From a virus: 21,361 bases of DNA. This document shows positions 15,406 to 21,361 of this stretch, piece by piece. The stretch spans positions 1-21,361 of IMG/VR virus record IMGVR_UViG_3300014839_000047. The stretch is one strand, 5' to 3'. Below the pieces are notes generated by a model that worked only from the letters and a program-made list of their open reading frames with translations, was not told the origin of the DNA and did not search any database. Position 1 is the stretch's first letter. The number at the start of each line of letters is the position of its first letter. Position numbers and translations under genes: made by a program.

Positions 15406-16101
15406 TCATTCTCGCATAGTGTCCAGCAAGTCATAGAGCTGGTCTTTTGAGAGATTTTCTGTGTTCGGCTTCTCCCGACTAGGAGTAGACGGTGTCTTTT
15501 CTACAGGTTTCACTTTATTCAGTTGCAAGTCAGTAACCACTTCGCCAATCAACGCTTTTAAGGATTGATTGGGGTTGCGTAGAAAGGTTTTGCGTAAATC
15601 ATTTTTATAATCTACCAAACCCTCTATCTTCTCGTATTTGTTAAACTCAGTTTCAAACTTAGTTTCGTTGTTTTTCTGCTCGATAGGAGCGAGAATCTGG
15701 CTAGTTTCGCCTCTTAAAGTTTCGGCGAACTTTTCCAATAATGTACGAGAAGGTTTATCTTCAACTGCGTCAAGGAACTCCTGCATTGTTTTGAACTTAG
15801 GAAGTTCAGCGGTTGTGTCAGGGGCTTTAGGTTCTTCAACTTTGGCCGCTTCACTCAATCGCTTAATTTCTTCCGCTTGTTCTCTGATACGTTTTTGAGC
15901 ACGAGGGGTAAGCTTGGCTATATCATCCTCGCTTAGCTCTGCGTTCTCGTTGACTTCTTTTTTAGAGTTGTCATCCTCTTTAGGTTTTTGGTCGGACGCC
16001 ACCGAGGCTTCCTCTGCCTCTGAATCTTTTAAAGTCTTATTCAGCTCTTCGTAAAGAGCGTCGGACTCCAAAGATTCTACGTCTTTGTTTTCTGTATCCA
16101 T
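15406..16101 (-). CDS. Putative scaffolding protein
   Basis: I take the ATG at 16101 (231 residues, MDTENKDVESLES...). An upstream in-frame TTG at 16122 overlaps the previous stop as TTGA and would add 7 residues; an AGGC lies before the ATG. The protein is very acidic and hydrophilic: residues 1 to about 60 are Glu/Asp/Ser-rich and probably disordered. A helical region follows (LTPRAQKRIREQAEEIKRL; KTMQEFLDAVEDKPSRTLLEKFAETL), and the C-terminus has a short helix (LSKDQLYDLLDTMRE). The acidic-disordered plus helical layout and the position between portal and coat genes fit an internal scaffold that directs capsid assembly and is then lost. Sequence similarity between scaffolds is generally weak, so this is inferred. 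Confidence 0.7.
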   Translation of the reverse strand: MDTENKDVESLESDALYEELNKTLKDSEAEEASVASDQKPKEDDNSKKEVNENAELSEDDIAKLTPRAQKRIREQAEEIKRLSEAAKVEEPKAPDTTAELPKFKTMQEFLDAVEDKPSRTLLEKFAETLRGETSQILAPIEQKNNETKFETEFNKYEKIEGLVDYKNDLRKTFLRNPNQSLKALIGEVVTDLQLNKVKPVEKTPSTPSREKPNTENLSKDQLYDLLDTMRE

Positions 16102-16118
16102 ATTGCCTATTGTTATAG

Positions 16119-16415
16119 TCAATTATTTATGAAACTTTGCACCGCCTGGTCAAGGATTTTGGCGATACTGCTAGTATCGGCAACCGAGAGCAGGGCGATT
16201 AAAGTTTGTATTTGTTGGTCATCTTTTATTAAAATAGTTATTCTTTCAGATAATTGTTCTCTAATCTTTTTCTCCAACAACTTCCAGCCTTCAGTTGATT
16301 TCATTGACTTCAAGCTTTCAAGCTCTGCATTGGCAAACGACAAATTATCAAGAACTTTTTTAGACTCGTCGTCATATTGGTCACGTTGGCTAAGTAATAC
16401 GTCTAAGTCTTTCAT
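16119..16415 (-). CDS. Small coiled-coil protein between portal and scaffold
   Basis: This 98-residue all-helical protein has Leu/Lys/Glu heptads (LDVLLSQRDQYDDESKKVLD; LSFANAELESLKS) and a central STEGWKLLEKKIREQLSER box. Small proteins with an 'S.GW..l...i..q' core occur next to portal genes in many phages; their role is not established to my knowledge. The start codon overlaps the portal's stop as ATGA, so translation is probably coupled to the portal. Confidence 0.65.
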   Translation of the reverse strand: MKDLDVLLSQRDQYDDESKKVLDNLSFANAELESLKSMKSTEGWKLLEKKIREQLSERITILIKDDQQIQTLIALLSVADTSSIAKILDQAVQSFINN

Positions 16416-18154
16416 AATCTAGGGGGTACATTAGCTTGAGCTACTTGCTGGGTTTGACTGAGTTCTGGTTGCTGGGCTGGCTGTGGTTGCCCAGGTTGTT
16501 GTTCTGGCTGTTCTGGTAGCTCGCCTGTATTCGGCTGTGGCGGTTGTTCTTCTTGAGTAAACCAGCTCTCTACTTCGTCTGGCTCAATATTGAACGACTT
16601 AGCAATACTGCGTCTTAGTGCCAGCTGGCCAGGTACTTTCGGGTCGTCTTTAAACAGCTCGTAGAGTTCTATTCTAGATTTCTGCTTGATAACTTTATTC
16701 TGTTCAGAATCATCGGGAGGGAGCGCCTTGGCTCTCAGTTCAACGTCTTTAAAATTCTTTTTAGTTACATCTTCCAGGGTATAATTCTTATAACCAAATA
16801 ACTTGACTGTTCTTGGCTTAGTCAATTTATCCTGCGTCAAGTCTGCCATTATCTGGTAGAGTTCCTTGCACGCTAGAACCGAGCTTTTTCTCATCACTAC
16901 TATCTTGGCTTCGACTTCGGCGTTTAGCTTAGCGACTTCAGTGACGGATTTCTTCTGACCTTTCTGGGCTAACGCACCTGACGACATACCGCTCGCACTG
17001 TCAGCGAAGTTCTTGATTACCTGCATTGTCTGTAGGGCAGTGGTTATCTCAGGCGGTGTGAACTGCCAAACCTTGTCCTGTACTTTCTCGTTGGGCGAAC
17101 ACTGAACAGGAGTAACGCCAAGAGGTCTAGGCACTATCGAGCTTTGTTTTAATCCAGAAGAAGAAGAAACGAATATCATCCCGAAGTTCCTGTAAGTGTT
17201 ATTATCAATGCCTTGGTTCATCGTGCAGTCTATCGCCAAGTTAGGGTCACGGTATATATCGGCAACTGAAGGACACCAGAACGTTATGCCTCTAGCGTAA
17301 GTACCCCACGCCACGAACGGCGGGCGTTTATAACCCAGTTCGCTGGCTTTCTTACAGCGTAGCAAATAAACTTCGTTAGCTACTGTTAAAATGTGAAGCT
17401 CACCTTCGATATGAGTCCACCACTCTGTTATCTCGGCTACTTTTGAGCCATATTGAGTAGTGTTAGCCAATCCCATATTAGCCAATCTCAAGTTCTTCAT
17501 TGAGGCTTCGGAAGTAGCGTCTGATTGGACTTCGTTAGGGATTTTATTTTCTTTTAAATATTGCAAGGACTCTTCGTCGTACTCAAATTTATCTTTGTCC
17601 TTTTCGAGCTGTTCGATAGTTTTATAAATAAACTGTCTGCCTTGATAGAGGGCGTCACGGGTATTCTTGGCGATTGGCGAGATTAAATATGCCAGCGTAT
17701 CAACTAAATCGACAGTCTGTTTGTCATTGCCCGCGATAACTTGATAGATTGTTCTGCCATAGATTCCGCACTCCACCTTGCTCTGTTCGTATAATAAATC
17801 CCAGTTGCACTCGTCTAAATCCTCTTTAACGACGTGCTTCATAATCTCTGCGGCGTTCTCATCGCCTTCAGGGATTGTGTCAAACTCGACATCGGGTGCT
17901 CCTCCCAGCTTAGCTGACATATTCTGCACGCCTTCAAACACTACGGGGTTGTGCAGATTGCTTCTAGTGAGCAGGGTTTTCTGGGTAACGCCGTTATACT
18001 GTTCTTCGTTCTTTAGCCAGTTATTAATCTTAGTCTGGCGAACTTTAACTGCGTAGTCTTTTTCTCGCAAGAACTGTTTAATAATTTTACTCTTACCGTC
18101 TATCAGATGTGCGTAATTAGGCACTATCTTGTCATTTAAAGATTCACCGCTCAT
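16412..18154 (-). CDS. Portal protein
   Basis: This 580-residue protein occupies the portal position between terminase and scaffold. It shows the usual features: a helical N-terminus ending in KINNWLKNEEQYNGV (about 42-56), a wing-domain region (NPVVFEGVQNMSAKLGGAPDVEFD; VECGIYGRTIYQV), a mixed core (TEWWTHIEGELHILTVANEVYLLR; PFVAWGTYARGITFWCPSVADIYRD), and a long helical stem/crown segment (VTEVAKLNAEVEAKIVVMRKSSVLACKELYQIM). The C-terminal 60 residues are a Gln/Pro-rich, low-complexity tail. The portal forms the ring at the capsid vertex through which DNA is pumped. Its ATG overlaps the previous stop (ATGA) and is one of the few here with a good Shine-Dalgarno sequence (AGGAG at 18161-18165, 6 bases upstream). 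Confidence 0.85.
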   Translation of the reverse strand: MSGESLNDKIVPNYAHLIDGKSKIIKQFLREKDYAVKVRQTKINNWLKNEEQYNGVTQKTLLTRSNLHNPVVFEGVQNMSAKLGGAPDVEFDTIPEGDENAAEIMKHVVKEDLDECNWDLLYEQSKVECGIYGRTIYQVIAGNDKQTVDLVDTLAYLISPIAKNTRDALYQGRQFIYKTIEQLEKDKDKFEYDEESLQYLKENKIPNEVQSDATSEASMKNLRLANMGLANTTQYGSKVAEITEWWTHIEGELHILTVANEVYLLRCKKASELGYKRPPFVAWGTYARGITFWCPSVADIYRDPNLAIDCTMNQGIDNNTYRNFGMIFVSSSSGLKQSSIVPRPLGVTPVQCSPNEKVQDKVWQFTPPEITTALQTMQVIKNFADSASGMSSGALAQKGQKKSVTEVAKLNAEVEAKIVVMRKSSVLACKELYQIMADLTQDKLTKPRTVKLFGYKNYTLEDVTKKNFKDVELRAKALPPDDSEQNKVIKQKSRIELYELFKDDPKVPGQLALRRSIAKSFNIEPDEVESWFTQEEQPPQPNTGELPEQPEQQPGQPQPAQQPELSQTQQVAQANVPPRL

Positions 18155-18942
18155 AGTTTTCTCCTATCTTCTAAACTTAAACCTCTGTATTTATAACTTC
18201 CTAAAATATTAGTCCAATAAATATCTTCTTTGCTCATTTTAATCTCGTCTAAATCCAAGTCCTCGACAAAATCCTTTAATTTAACCAATAACTTCCTGTT
18301 TAGTTTTAAATAGCTCAGACCGTATCTTATTGCGTTAAATACCCTGCCCATAGTTTTATCCTCTCTGTGTACGTAAACTCTTACTAATCGTTTAATCTCA
18401 TCCATCGGGTCTAATCTGAAATTCGCCTTGTTCAGCTCACCTAAAATATCCTGCACCCTGTATCTGTAAGCGTCATCGAACTCCAGTATAGCACAAACTA
18501 CTTCCCGTGTCTGCTCGTCTTTAATCAGTCTGTAAATCTCTCGCACTGGCTGAGAATAGCGGTCAGGCTCGGTGTACACATCCCGCATACCCAGATAAAC
18601 AAATTCTAAATACTTCTTCCAGTTTAGTTTTAAATATACCAGCCCGATAAACTTTTTAAAAATATTTCCCTCTAGGCTTTTCAACAGTATCGGTGCGAGC
18701 TTCTTGTAGCCGTGTACGACGCTGGTCTTTGAGTTAAAACAGCCTCTAACTGGGTACTTATGCCCTTTAATCCAAGTTTCACAGCCCTTAGCCAACACTT
18801 TGAAATCCATTATCTCCATTAAGTTGTTGTAGCTAGCGAACTTTGAATCTTGATACTCTTTACCATTCACTAATCTGGACTTCTGCCCGTAAGTTTCCAT
18901 TTTGAACACTAACTCTTGGCAGTGGCGTTCGTATTGATTCAT
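18151..18942 (-). CDS. Unrecognised 263-aa protein between terminase and portal
   Basis: I do not recognise this protein. It is basic and helical with many Tyr, Lys and Leu. The motif YLKLN occurs twice 108 residues apart (FIGLVYLKLNWKKYLEF and GLSYLKLNRKLLVKLKDF), and the 15 bases coding for it are identical (18298-18312 and 18622-18636). A central piece reads VVCAILEFDDAYRYRVQDILGEL (about 148-170). No signal peptide, transmembrane segment or enzyme motif is visible. Its position suggests a link to packaging or portal assembly. The start is 5 bases after the TerL stop (TAGATAATATG) and its stop overlaps the portal start as ATGA, so it is part of the same translated string. Confidence 0.7.
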   Translation of the reverse strand: MNQYERHCQELVFKMETYGQKSRLVNGKEYQDSKFASYNNLMEIMDFKVLAKGCETWIKGHKYPVRGCFNSKTSVVHGYKKLAPILLKSLEGNIFKKFIGLVYLKLNWKKYLEFVYLGMRDVYTEPDRYSQPVREIYRLIKDEQTREVVCAILEFDDAYRYRVQDILGELNKANFRLDPMDEIKRLVRVYVHREDKTMGRVFNAIRYGLSYLKLNRKLLVKLKDFVEDLDLDEIKMSKEDIYWTNILGSYKYRGLSLEDRRKL

Positions 18943-18947
18943 ATTAT

Positions 18948-20414
18948 CTAATTTTTCCAGTAACCTGTTCTGTCGTCTACACCTTGTTGCATTTCTTCTC
19001 GCACTTCCTGTTCTCTGGTCTTTAACGAATACGGGGCGTTTACAATCTGCTCTTGGTAGGCTTCGGAATCAACCTCGTCGTCATTCCTGCCTTTAGGGAA
19101 TCTTAGCTGTTCTTCTTCGAGCGACTCGCATTGGCCTATAATGTGATAAATCTTGCCTGCTTCATAGCGTGGCAGTAATCCCCTGATTCTCAGAATTTTG
19201 CTTTTCCCGTGGTGTTTCAACGGATAGATAATCGGGAAAACATTTCTTTTAATCTGCTCTAATTTCAGAAAGGGATAAACGGCCTGCATAAATGTTGTTT
19301 CCTCTATCCCAATCGACTCTGGCTGTTCTATCGACCACAAATCAAATATATAATCAATCAGCTTGGTGGAATTAATTTTTTTCCTGTTGGCCTTAATGTA
19401 CCAGTTATTATCCGAGTCAACTCTGTTTATAACGGTTCCAGTATAATCAGAACTTTCTTCTTCCTTGACTGCGGTGTCTATCGTTATAAAACAGCTGGTA
19501 AGCTTTTGCTTGACTTCGTCCTCGGTAATGTACTTGTACATTTCTTTCTTGAACTCTTGGGTTTCAGCGTTTAAAGGATTCTGCTGGTACAGCGACGACC
19601 ATTCATACGAGCCGACTTCTGACTTGGTTTGTAAAAGATTCTCTAAGTTAAACTGCGATGGCCATAGAGCTTCACCTTGCTTCCTGTATTCTTCGTCTGC
19701 TTCAGCTATTGCTGGCAATGAGATTACTTTCCAATTACTGCTGTCCTCTTGCATAACCCTTCCAGCTAGGTCGTCATCGTGCCATCTAGTGACAACCATT
19801 ATCACTGAACCAGTGGGGCTTAAACGAGTTCTGGCTGTAGACTGATACCACTTGTAAATGTTTTCTCTGATAAGGAACGAGTCAGCATCCTTGCGGTTTT
19901 TAATCGGGTCGTCAATTATCAGAATATCAGCACCCTTGCCTGTTGCCGCACCACCTACGCCCAGTGCGTTATATCTTCCTCTGCCGTTAGTCGACCAGAC
20001 TGATTTAGCTTGTGAATCTTCCGCTAGAGTAGTATCAAATATATTCTTGTACTCCCTTGAATCCACTATGTTCCTGGCTTGTCTGCCGAACTCTGCGGCC
20101 AAATCCGCTGAATAACTGGCTTCCATTATGCTTTTGTTCTTATCTCTGCCCAATACCCAAGTGGGAAAATGTATTGAAACCATCTCTGACTTGCTGTGCC
20201 TCGGCGGCAAGAATATCATCAATCTCTTTAATTCTCCACGCTCTACTTGCTCTAAAGCTTCTGCAATCACCTTGTGGTGCCAGCTTATTTTAAACCAAGG
20301 TGAATTGTAAGTAACAAATCTTAGGAACTCTCTTTTAGCCAGTATTCTCCTCGCTATCTCCTTTGTCGCTTCCCTCTGCGATTCTAGCAAGTTGTTCATT
20401 GGTGAGTTCTTCAT
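18948..20414 (-). CDS. terL: Terminase large subunit
   Basis: This 488-residue protein is the DNA-packaging motor and headful/cos nuclease. With Met1 at 20414: adapted Walker A PPRHSKS (70-76), Walker B ILIIDDP (164-170), coupling motif VVTRWHDDD (207-215), then the RNase H-like nuclease with D313 in ITIDTA, E371/E372 in GIEET, and acidic residues D445/D446/D449 in NDDEVDSEA. These motifs and the C-terminal layout match the large terminase group with the psiM2-type nuclease domain. A TTG at 20423 is an alternative start; the ATG at 20414 has GGAAAG just upstream and I prefer it. Either way the gene overlaps the end of terS by about 80 bases, more than any other junction here. Confidence 0.93.
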   Translation of the reverse strand: MKNSPMNNLLESQREATKEIARRILAKREFLRFVTYNSPWFKISWHHKVIAEALEQVERGELKRLMIFLPPRHSKSEMVSIHFPTWVLGRDKNKSIMEASYSADLAAEFGRQARNIVDSREYKNIFDTTLAEDSQAKSVWSTNGRGRYNALGVGGAATGKGADILIIDDPIKNRKDADSFLIRENIYKWYQSTARTRLSPTGSVIMVVTRWHDDDLAGRVMQEDSSNWKVISLPAIAEADEEYRKQGEALWPSQFNLENLLQTKSEVGSYEWSSLYQQNPLNAETQEFKKEMYKYITEDEVKQKLTSCFITIDTAVKEEESSDYTGTVINRVDSDNNWYIKANRKKINSTKLIDYIFDLWSIEQPESIGIEETTFMQAVYPFLKLEQIKRNVFPIIYPLKHHGKSKILRIRGLLPRYEAGKIYHIIGQCESLEEEQLRFPKGRNDDEVDSEAYQEQIVNAPYSLKTREQEVREEMQQGVDDRTGYWKN

Positions 20415-20814
20415 ACTTTCCAAACGCTTTGCCTGCTGTCGTTATATCTAGTTTTCGTGTAATTCTTGATTTTAATTTATTATACTCTGCTATCGCACCT
20501 AATTTAGTTTTAAGGTCTGCATATTGATTGAGCAGAAAAAGATGTTGCTTATCTACGTTTTCGTCATTAAATCCTTCAGATTCCAGCAACTCGTTAATTC
20601 TTTTGCAGACGTTAATATTAGATAATAGCTGGGAAGCAGACGCCCTAGCCACATTGTACCAATTCCCTGTCTGTTCTGGCTTATACGCTTGTATGTAACA
20701 GGCTACTCCGTTACCAAAGAAATTAGTATCGCTTTCAACGAATAACTGGGCAAATTCTTCTTGTTTCGGTGTCAGGCCGCTTGCTACTCTGGCGGCAGTT
20801 TGTTTTACCGCCAT
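20335..20814 (-). CDS. terS: Terminase small subunit
   Basis: This 159-residue protein recognises the packaging site and loads the large subunit. The N-terminal half has the Terminase_2-type DNA-binding region: LTPKQEEFAQLFVE (14-27), NGVACYIQAYKP (35-46), then NVARASASQLLSNINVCKRI (about 54-73), a helix-turn-helix-like set of helices. A long helix follows (QHLFLLNQYADLKTKLGAIAEYNKLK), likely the oligomerisation segment, and a charged tail (EGSDKGDSEENTG) that could contact TerL. It starts 2 bases after a 32-residue acidic peptide (TAAATATG) and has no Shine-Dalgarno sequence of its own. Confidence 0.88.
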   Translation of the reverse strand: MAVKQTAARVASGLTPKQEEFAQLFVESDTNFFGNGVACYIQAYKPEQTGNWYNVARASASQLLSNINVCKRINELLESEGFNDENVDKQHLFLLNQYADLKTKLGAIAEYNKLKSRITRKLDITTAGKAFGKYEELTNEQLARIAEGSDKGDSEENTG

Positions 20815-20816
20815 AT

Positions 20817-20915
20817 TTATAAATAATAAAATGTTAAATCGTCATCGTCCTCTTCGTCGTCAAATTCGTCTTCGCCTTCTTCTAAAACTTCACCAGATAA
20901 GTCATCATCTTCCAT
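20817..20915 (-). CDS. Short acidic peptide, first gene of the structural operon
   Basis: This 32-residue reading frame (MEDDDLSGEVLEEGEDEFDD..., ending LTFYYL) has 18 acidic and no basic residues. It is the first frame after the leader and has a Shine-Dalgarno-like AAAGGA close to the ATG (2 bases away). Its stop is 2 bases from the terS start. This arrangement suggests it is translated and may serve mainly to deliver ribosomes to terS, or it may bind a basic partner. The short length and low complexity leave some doubt that it is a functional protein. Confidence 0.5.
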   Translation of the reverse strand: MEDDDLSGEVLEEGEDEFDDEEDDDDLTFYYL

Positions 20916-21161
20916 ATCCTTTAAGTAAGACTAACGGGTTATATTAAGCGGATGGGAGCTGTTTGTATTGTTTATGCGGTTCTATTCGGTATGCTTAGCC
21001 GAAGCCGAGCTACCGTTGAACCTAGAAACTTTACTTTGAGTATGTCGGGTTGTCCTCCCCCGCTTAGTACAGCTAATTAAATCAATACCAGAGCCAAATC
21101 CTCAATTCCCCAGCCACCGCCAAAGAAAGAATCTTTGACCTCAGTGCTGATTTTATTCAGC
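20916..21161 (-). promoter_or_regulatory. Structured 5' leader of the structural operon
   Basis: This stretch has no convincing gene. It is the predicted untranslated leader of about 245 nt between the leftward promoter and the first start codon. It contains a stem-loop at the very 5' end of the transcript (21146-21161, GCUGA/UCAGC), a second 6-bp hairpin (21121-21137, CAAAGA/UCUUUG) and the large imperfect hairpin at 20965-21034. A GGGGGAGGA stretch (minus strand, 21054-21062) resembles a strong ribosome site but has no start codon close behind it. The region directly before terS is also a common place for a packaging site; nothing in the sequence proves that. Confidence 0.5.
20965..21034 (-). 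other. Long imperfect hairpin in the leader
   Basis: Nested complementary segments build a 70-base stem-loop: 20965-20967 with 21032-21034, 20970-20973 with 21026-21029, 20978-20982 (GGTTC) with 21018-21022 (GAACC), 20987-20991 (CGGTA) with 21011-21015 (TACCG), and an apical stem at 20993-20999 with 21004-21010. In minus-strand RNA the apex is C(UUCG)G, an unusually stable tetraloop. Regular small internal loops separate the helices, a pattern expected of a selected RNA fold rather than chance. No T-run follows, so it is not a terminator, and it is not a tRNA. Confidence 0.6.
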
Positions 21162-21167
21162 GAGCGT

Positions 21168-21196
21168 ATTATAGCAAAAAAAAATGCTTTTGTCCA
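21168..21196 (-). promoter_or_regulatory. Leftward sigma-70 promoter of the structural operon
   Basis: On the minus strand, a -35 box TGGACA (21196-21191, 5 of 6 to consensus) is separated by 17 bases from a perfect -10 box TATAAT (21173-21168). The -10 is preceded by TGC, an extended -10. The spacer holds a T9 run. The predicted start of transcription is near 21161. It reads into the acidic peptide, terS, terL and the rest of the structural genes, so host RNA polymerase alone could express them unless repressed. Confidence 0.8.
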
Positions 21197-21199
21197 TAG

Positions 21200-21226
21200 A
21201 AAAGTGTCCACAGGATACGCACTTTT
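21200..21226. promoter_or_regulatory. Dyad operator between divergent promoters
   Basis: AAAAGTG (21200-21206) and CACTTTT (21220-21226) form a perfect 7-bp inverted repeat around a 13-base centre. Inside it GTGTCC and GGATAC are a near-match second dyad. It lies between the two -35 boxes (21191-21196 and 21232-21237). A direct repeat GTCCAxAG (21192-21199 and 21206-21213) links the leftward -35 to the operator. The placement is that of a repressor or activator site that could control both promoters at once. Confidence 0.6.
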
Positions 21227-21231
21227 GAGGG

Positions 21232-21260
21232 TTGACAAAAGTAAAAATGTATGCTAGAAT
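21232..21260 (+). promoter_or_regulatory. Rightward sigma-70 promoter
   Basis: A perfect -35 TTGACA (21232-21237), a 17-base spacer and a -10 TAGAAT (21255-21260) with the extended TGC (21252-21254) make a near-consensus promoter. It points away from the structural operon. The expected start of transcription, about 7-8 bases beyond the -10, falls at or next to the ATG at 21269. Confidence 0.8.
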
Positions 21261-21268
21261 GTTTATAT

Positions 21269-21361
21269 ATGAAAAACCTTTGCAATAATTTAGAGGCTAG
21301 AATACTCAATGTTTCCCAACAAGTTTCCCCGCAAAGGTTCTTGGTAAGAAGCATTGGGTAT
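21269..21361 (+). CDS. Rightward, probably leaderless gene (partial)
   Basis: An ATG at 21269-21271 opens a frame (MKNLCNNLEARILNVSQQVS...) that stays open for 31 codons to the window edge. It is the only plausible rightward gene. The ATG sits 9 bases after the end of the -10 box, where the transcript should begin, so the mRNA is likely leaderless; no Shine-Dalgarno sequence exists. The visible residues do not identify a family. The position, divergent from the late operon and next to a dyad operator, is that of a regulatory or early gene. Leaderless mRNA is known for lambda cI from PRM, but a repressor identity here is an inference. Confidence 0.45.
   Translation, partial: MKNLCNNLEARILNVSQQVSPQRFLVRSIGY
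21275..21339 (+). repeat. 9-bp perfect inverted repeat in the 5' end of the rightward transcript
   Basis: AACCTTTGC (21275-21283) and GCAAAGGTT (21331-21339) are exact reverse complements with 47 bases between them. In the rightward RNA they would form a stem immediately after the start codon. Between them is a direct repeat GTTTCCC (21311-21317 and 21323-21329). This could regulate the leaderless start or be a chance feature of the coding region. Confidence 0.45.

Noticed and set aside
20938-21110. tRNA or tmRNA in the leader
   Set aside because: A GGTTCAAC string resembles a T-loop, but no acceptor stem, anticodon arm or matching T-stem can be built around it.
21169-21354. Leftward 61-codon open frame across the control region
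   Set aside because: It covers both promoters and the operator and runs opposite the rightward frame; the product is Phe/Leu/Lys-rich as expected from AT-rich non-coding sequence, and it has no ribosome site.
1-21361. Alternative genetic code (stop codon reassignment)
   Set aside because: TAA, TAG and TGA all end genes at tight junctions with the next start, and none is needed inside the conserved genes.

Overview
This window looks like the structural (late) half of a tailed double-stranded DNA bacteriophage genome or prophage, probably with a short-tailed (podovirus-like) virion. All recognisable genes but one lie on the minus strand, as a nearly gapless run from about 20.9 kb down to the left edge. 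The base composition is AT-rich. TAA, TAG and TGA are all used as stops, so the standard bacterial code fits. The host cannot be named from the sequence. Both promoters at the right end match the sigma-70 consensus, so the host should have an ordinary housekeeping sigma factor.

Layout in the direction of transcription (right to left). At 21.17-21.27 kb, two divergent sigma-70 promoters flank a 27-bp dyad operator. The rightward promoter drives a gene cut by the window edge, which appears to be leaderless. The leftward promoter drives the structural operon through a leader of about 245 nt with several stem-loops. Next come a 32-residue acidic peptide, the terminase small and large subunits, an unrecognised 263-aa protein, the portal, a small coiled-coil protein, a scaffold-like protein, a putative decoration protein and an N4-gp56-family major capsid protein, followed by a strong hairpin.

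From 13.7 to 9.1 kb there are small accessory proteins, two of them very lysine-rich, and then four beta-rich appendage or fibre-type proteins. From 9.1 to 2.7 kb come a putative head-tail adaptor, a beta-propeller-like protein in the position of a tail nozzle, and two large proteins that resemble internal or ejected virion proteins. I see no tape-measure protein and no tail-assembly frameshift pair, which is why I favour a podovirus-like architecture. The left 2.7 kb holds an ATP-grasp ligase resembling GAR synthetase, a coiled-coil/fibre protein, and the start of a fibre-like protein with an N-terminal membrane segment.

Two things stand out. First, most cistrons lack a Shine-Dalgarno sequence. 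Instead, a stop codon sits directly before the next start, and the signature TA(A/G)TATG recurs at seven junctions; it also corrects three gene starts. Second, the divergent control region, the structured leader and the intact ATP-grasp enzyme inside the virion operon are the best leads for new biology.
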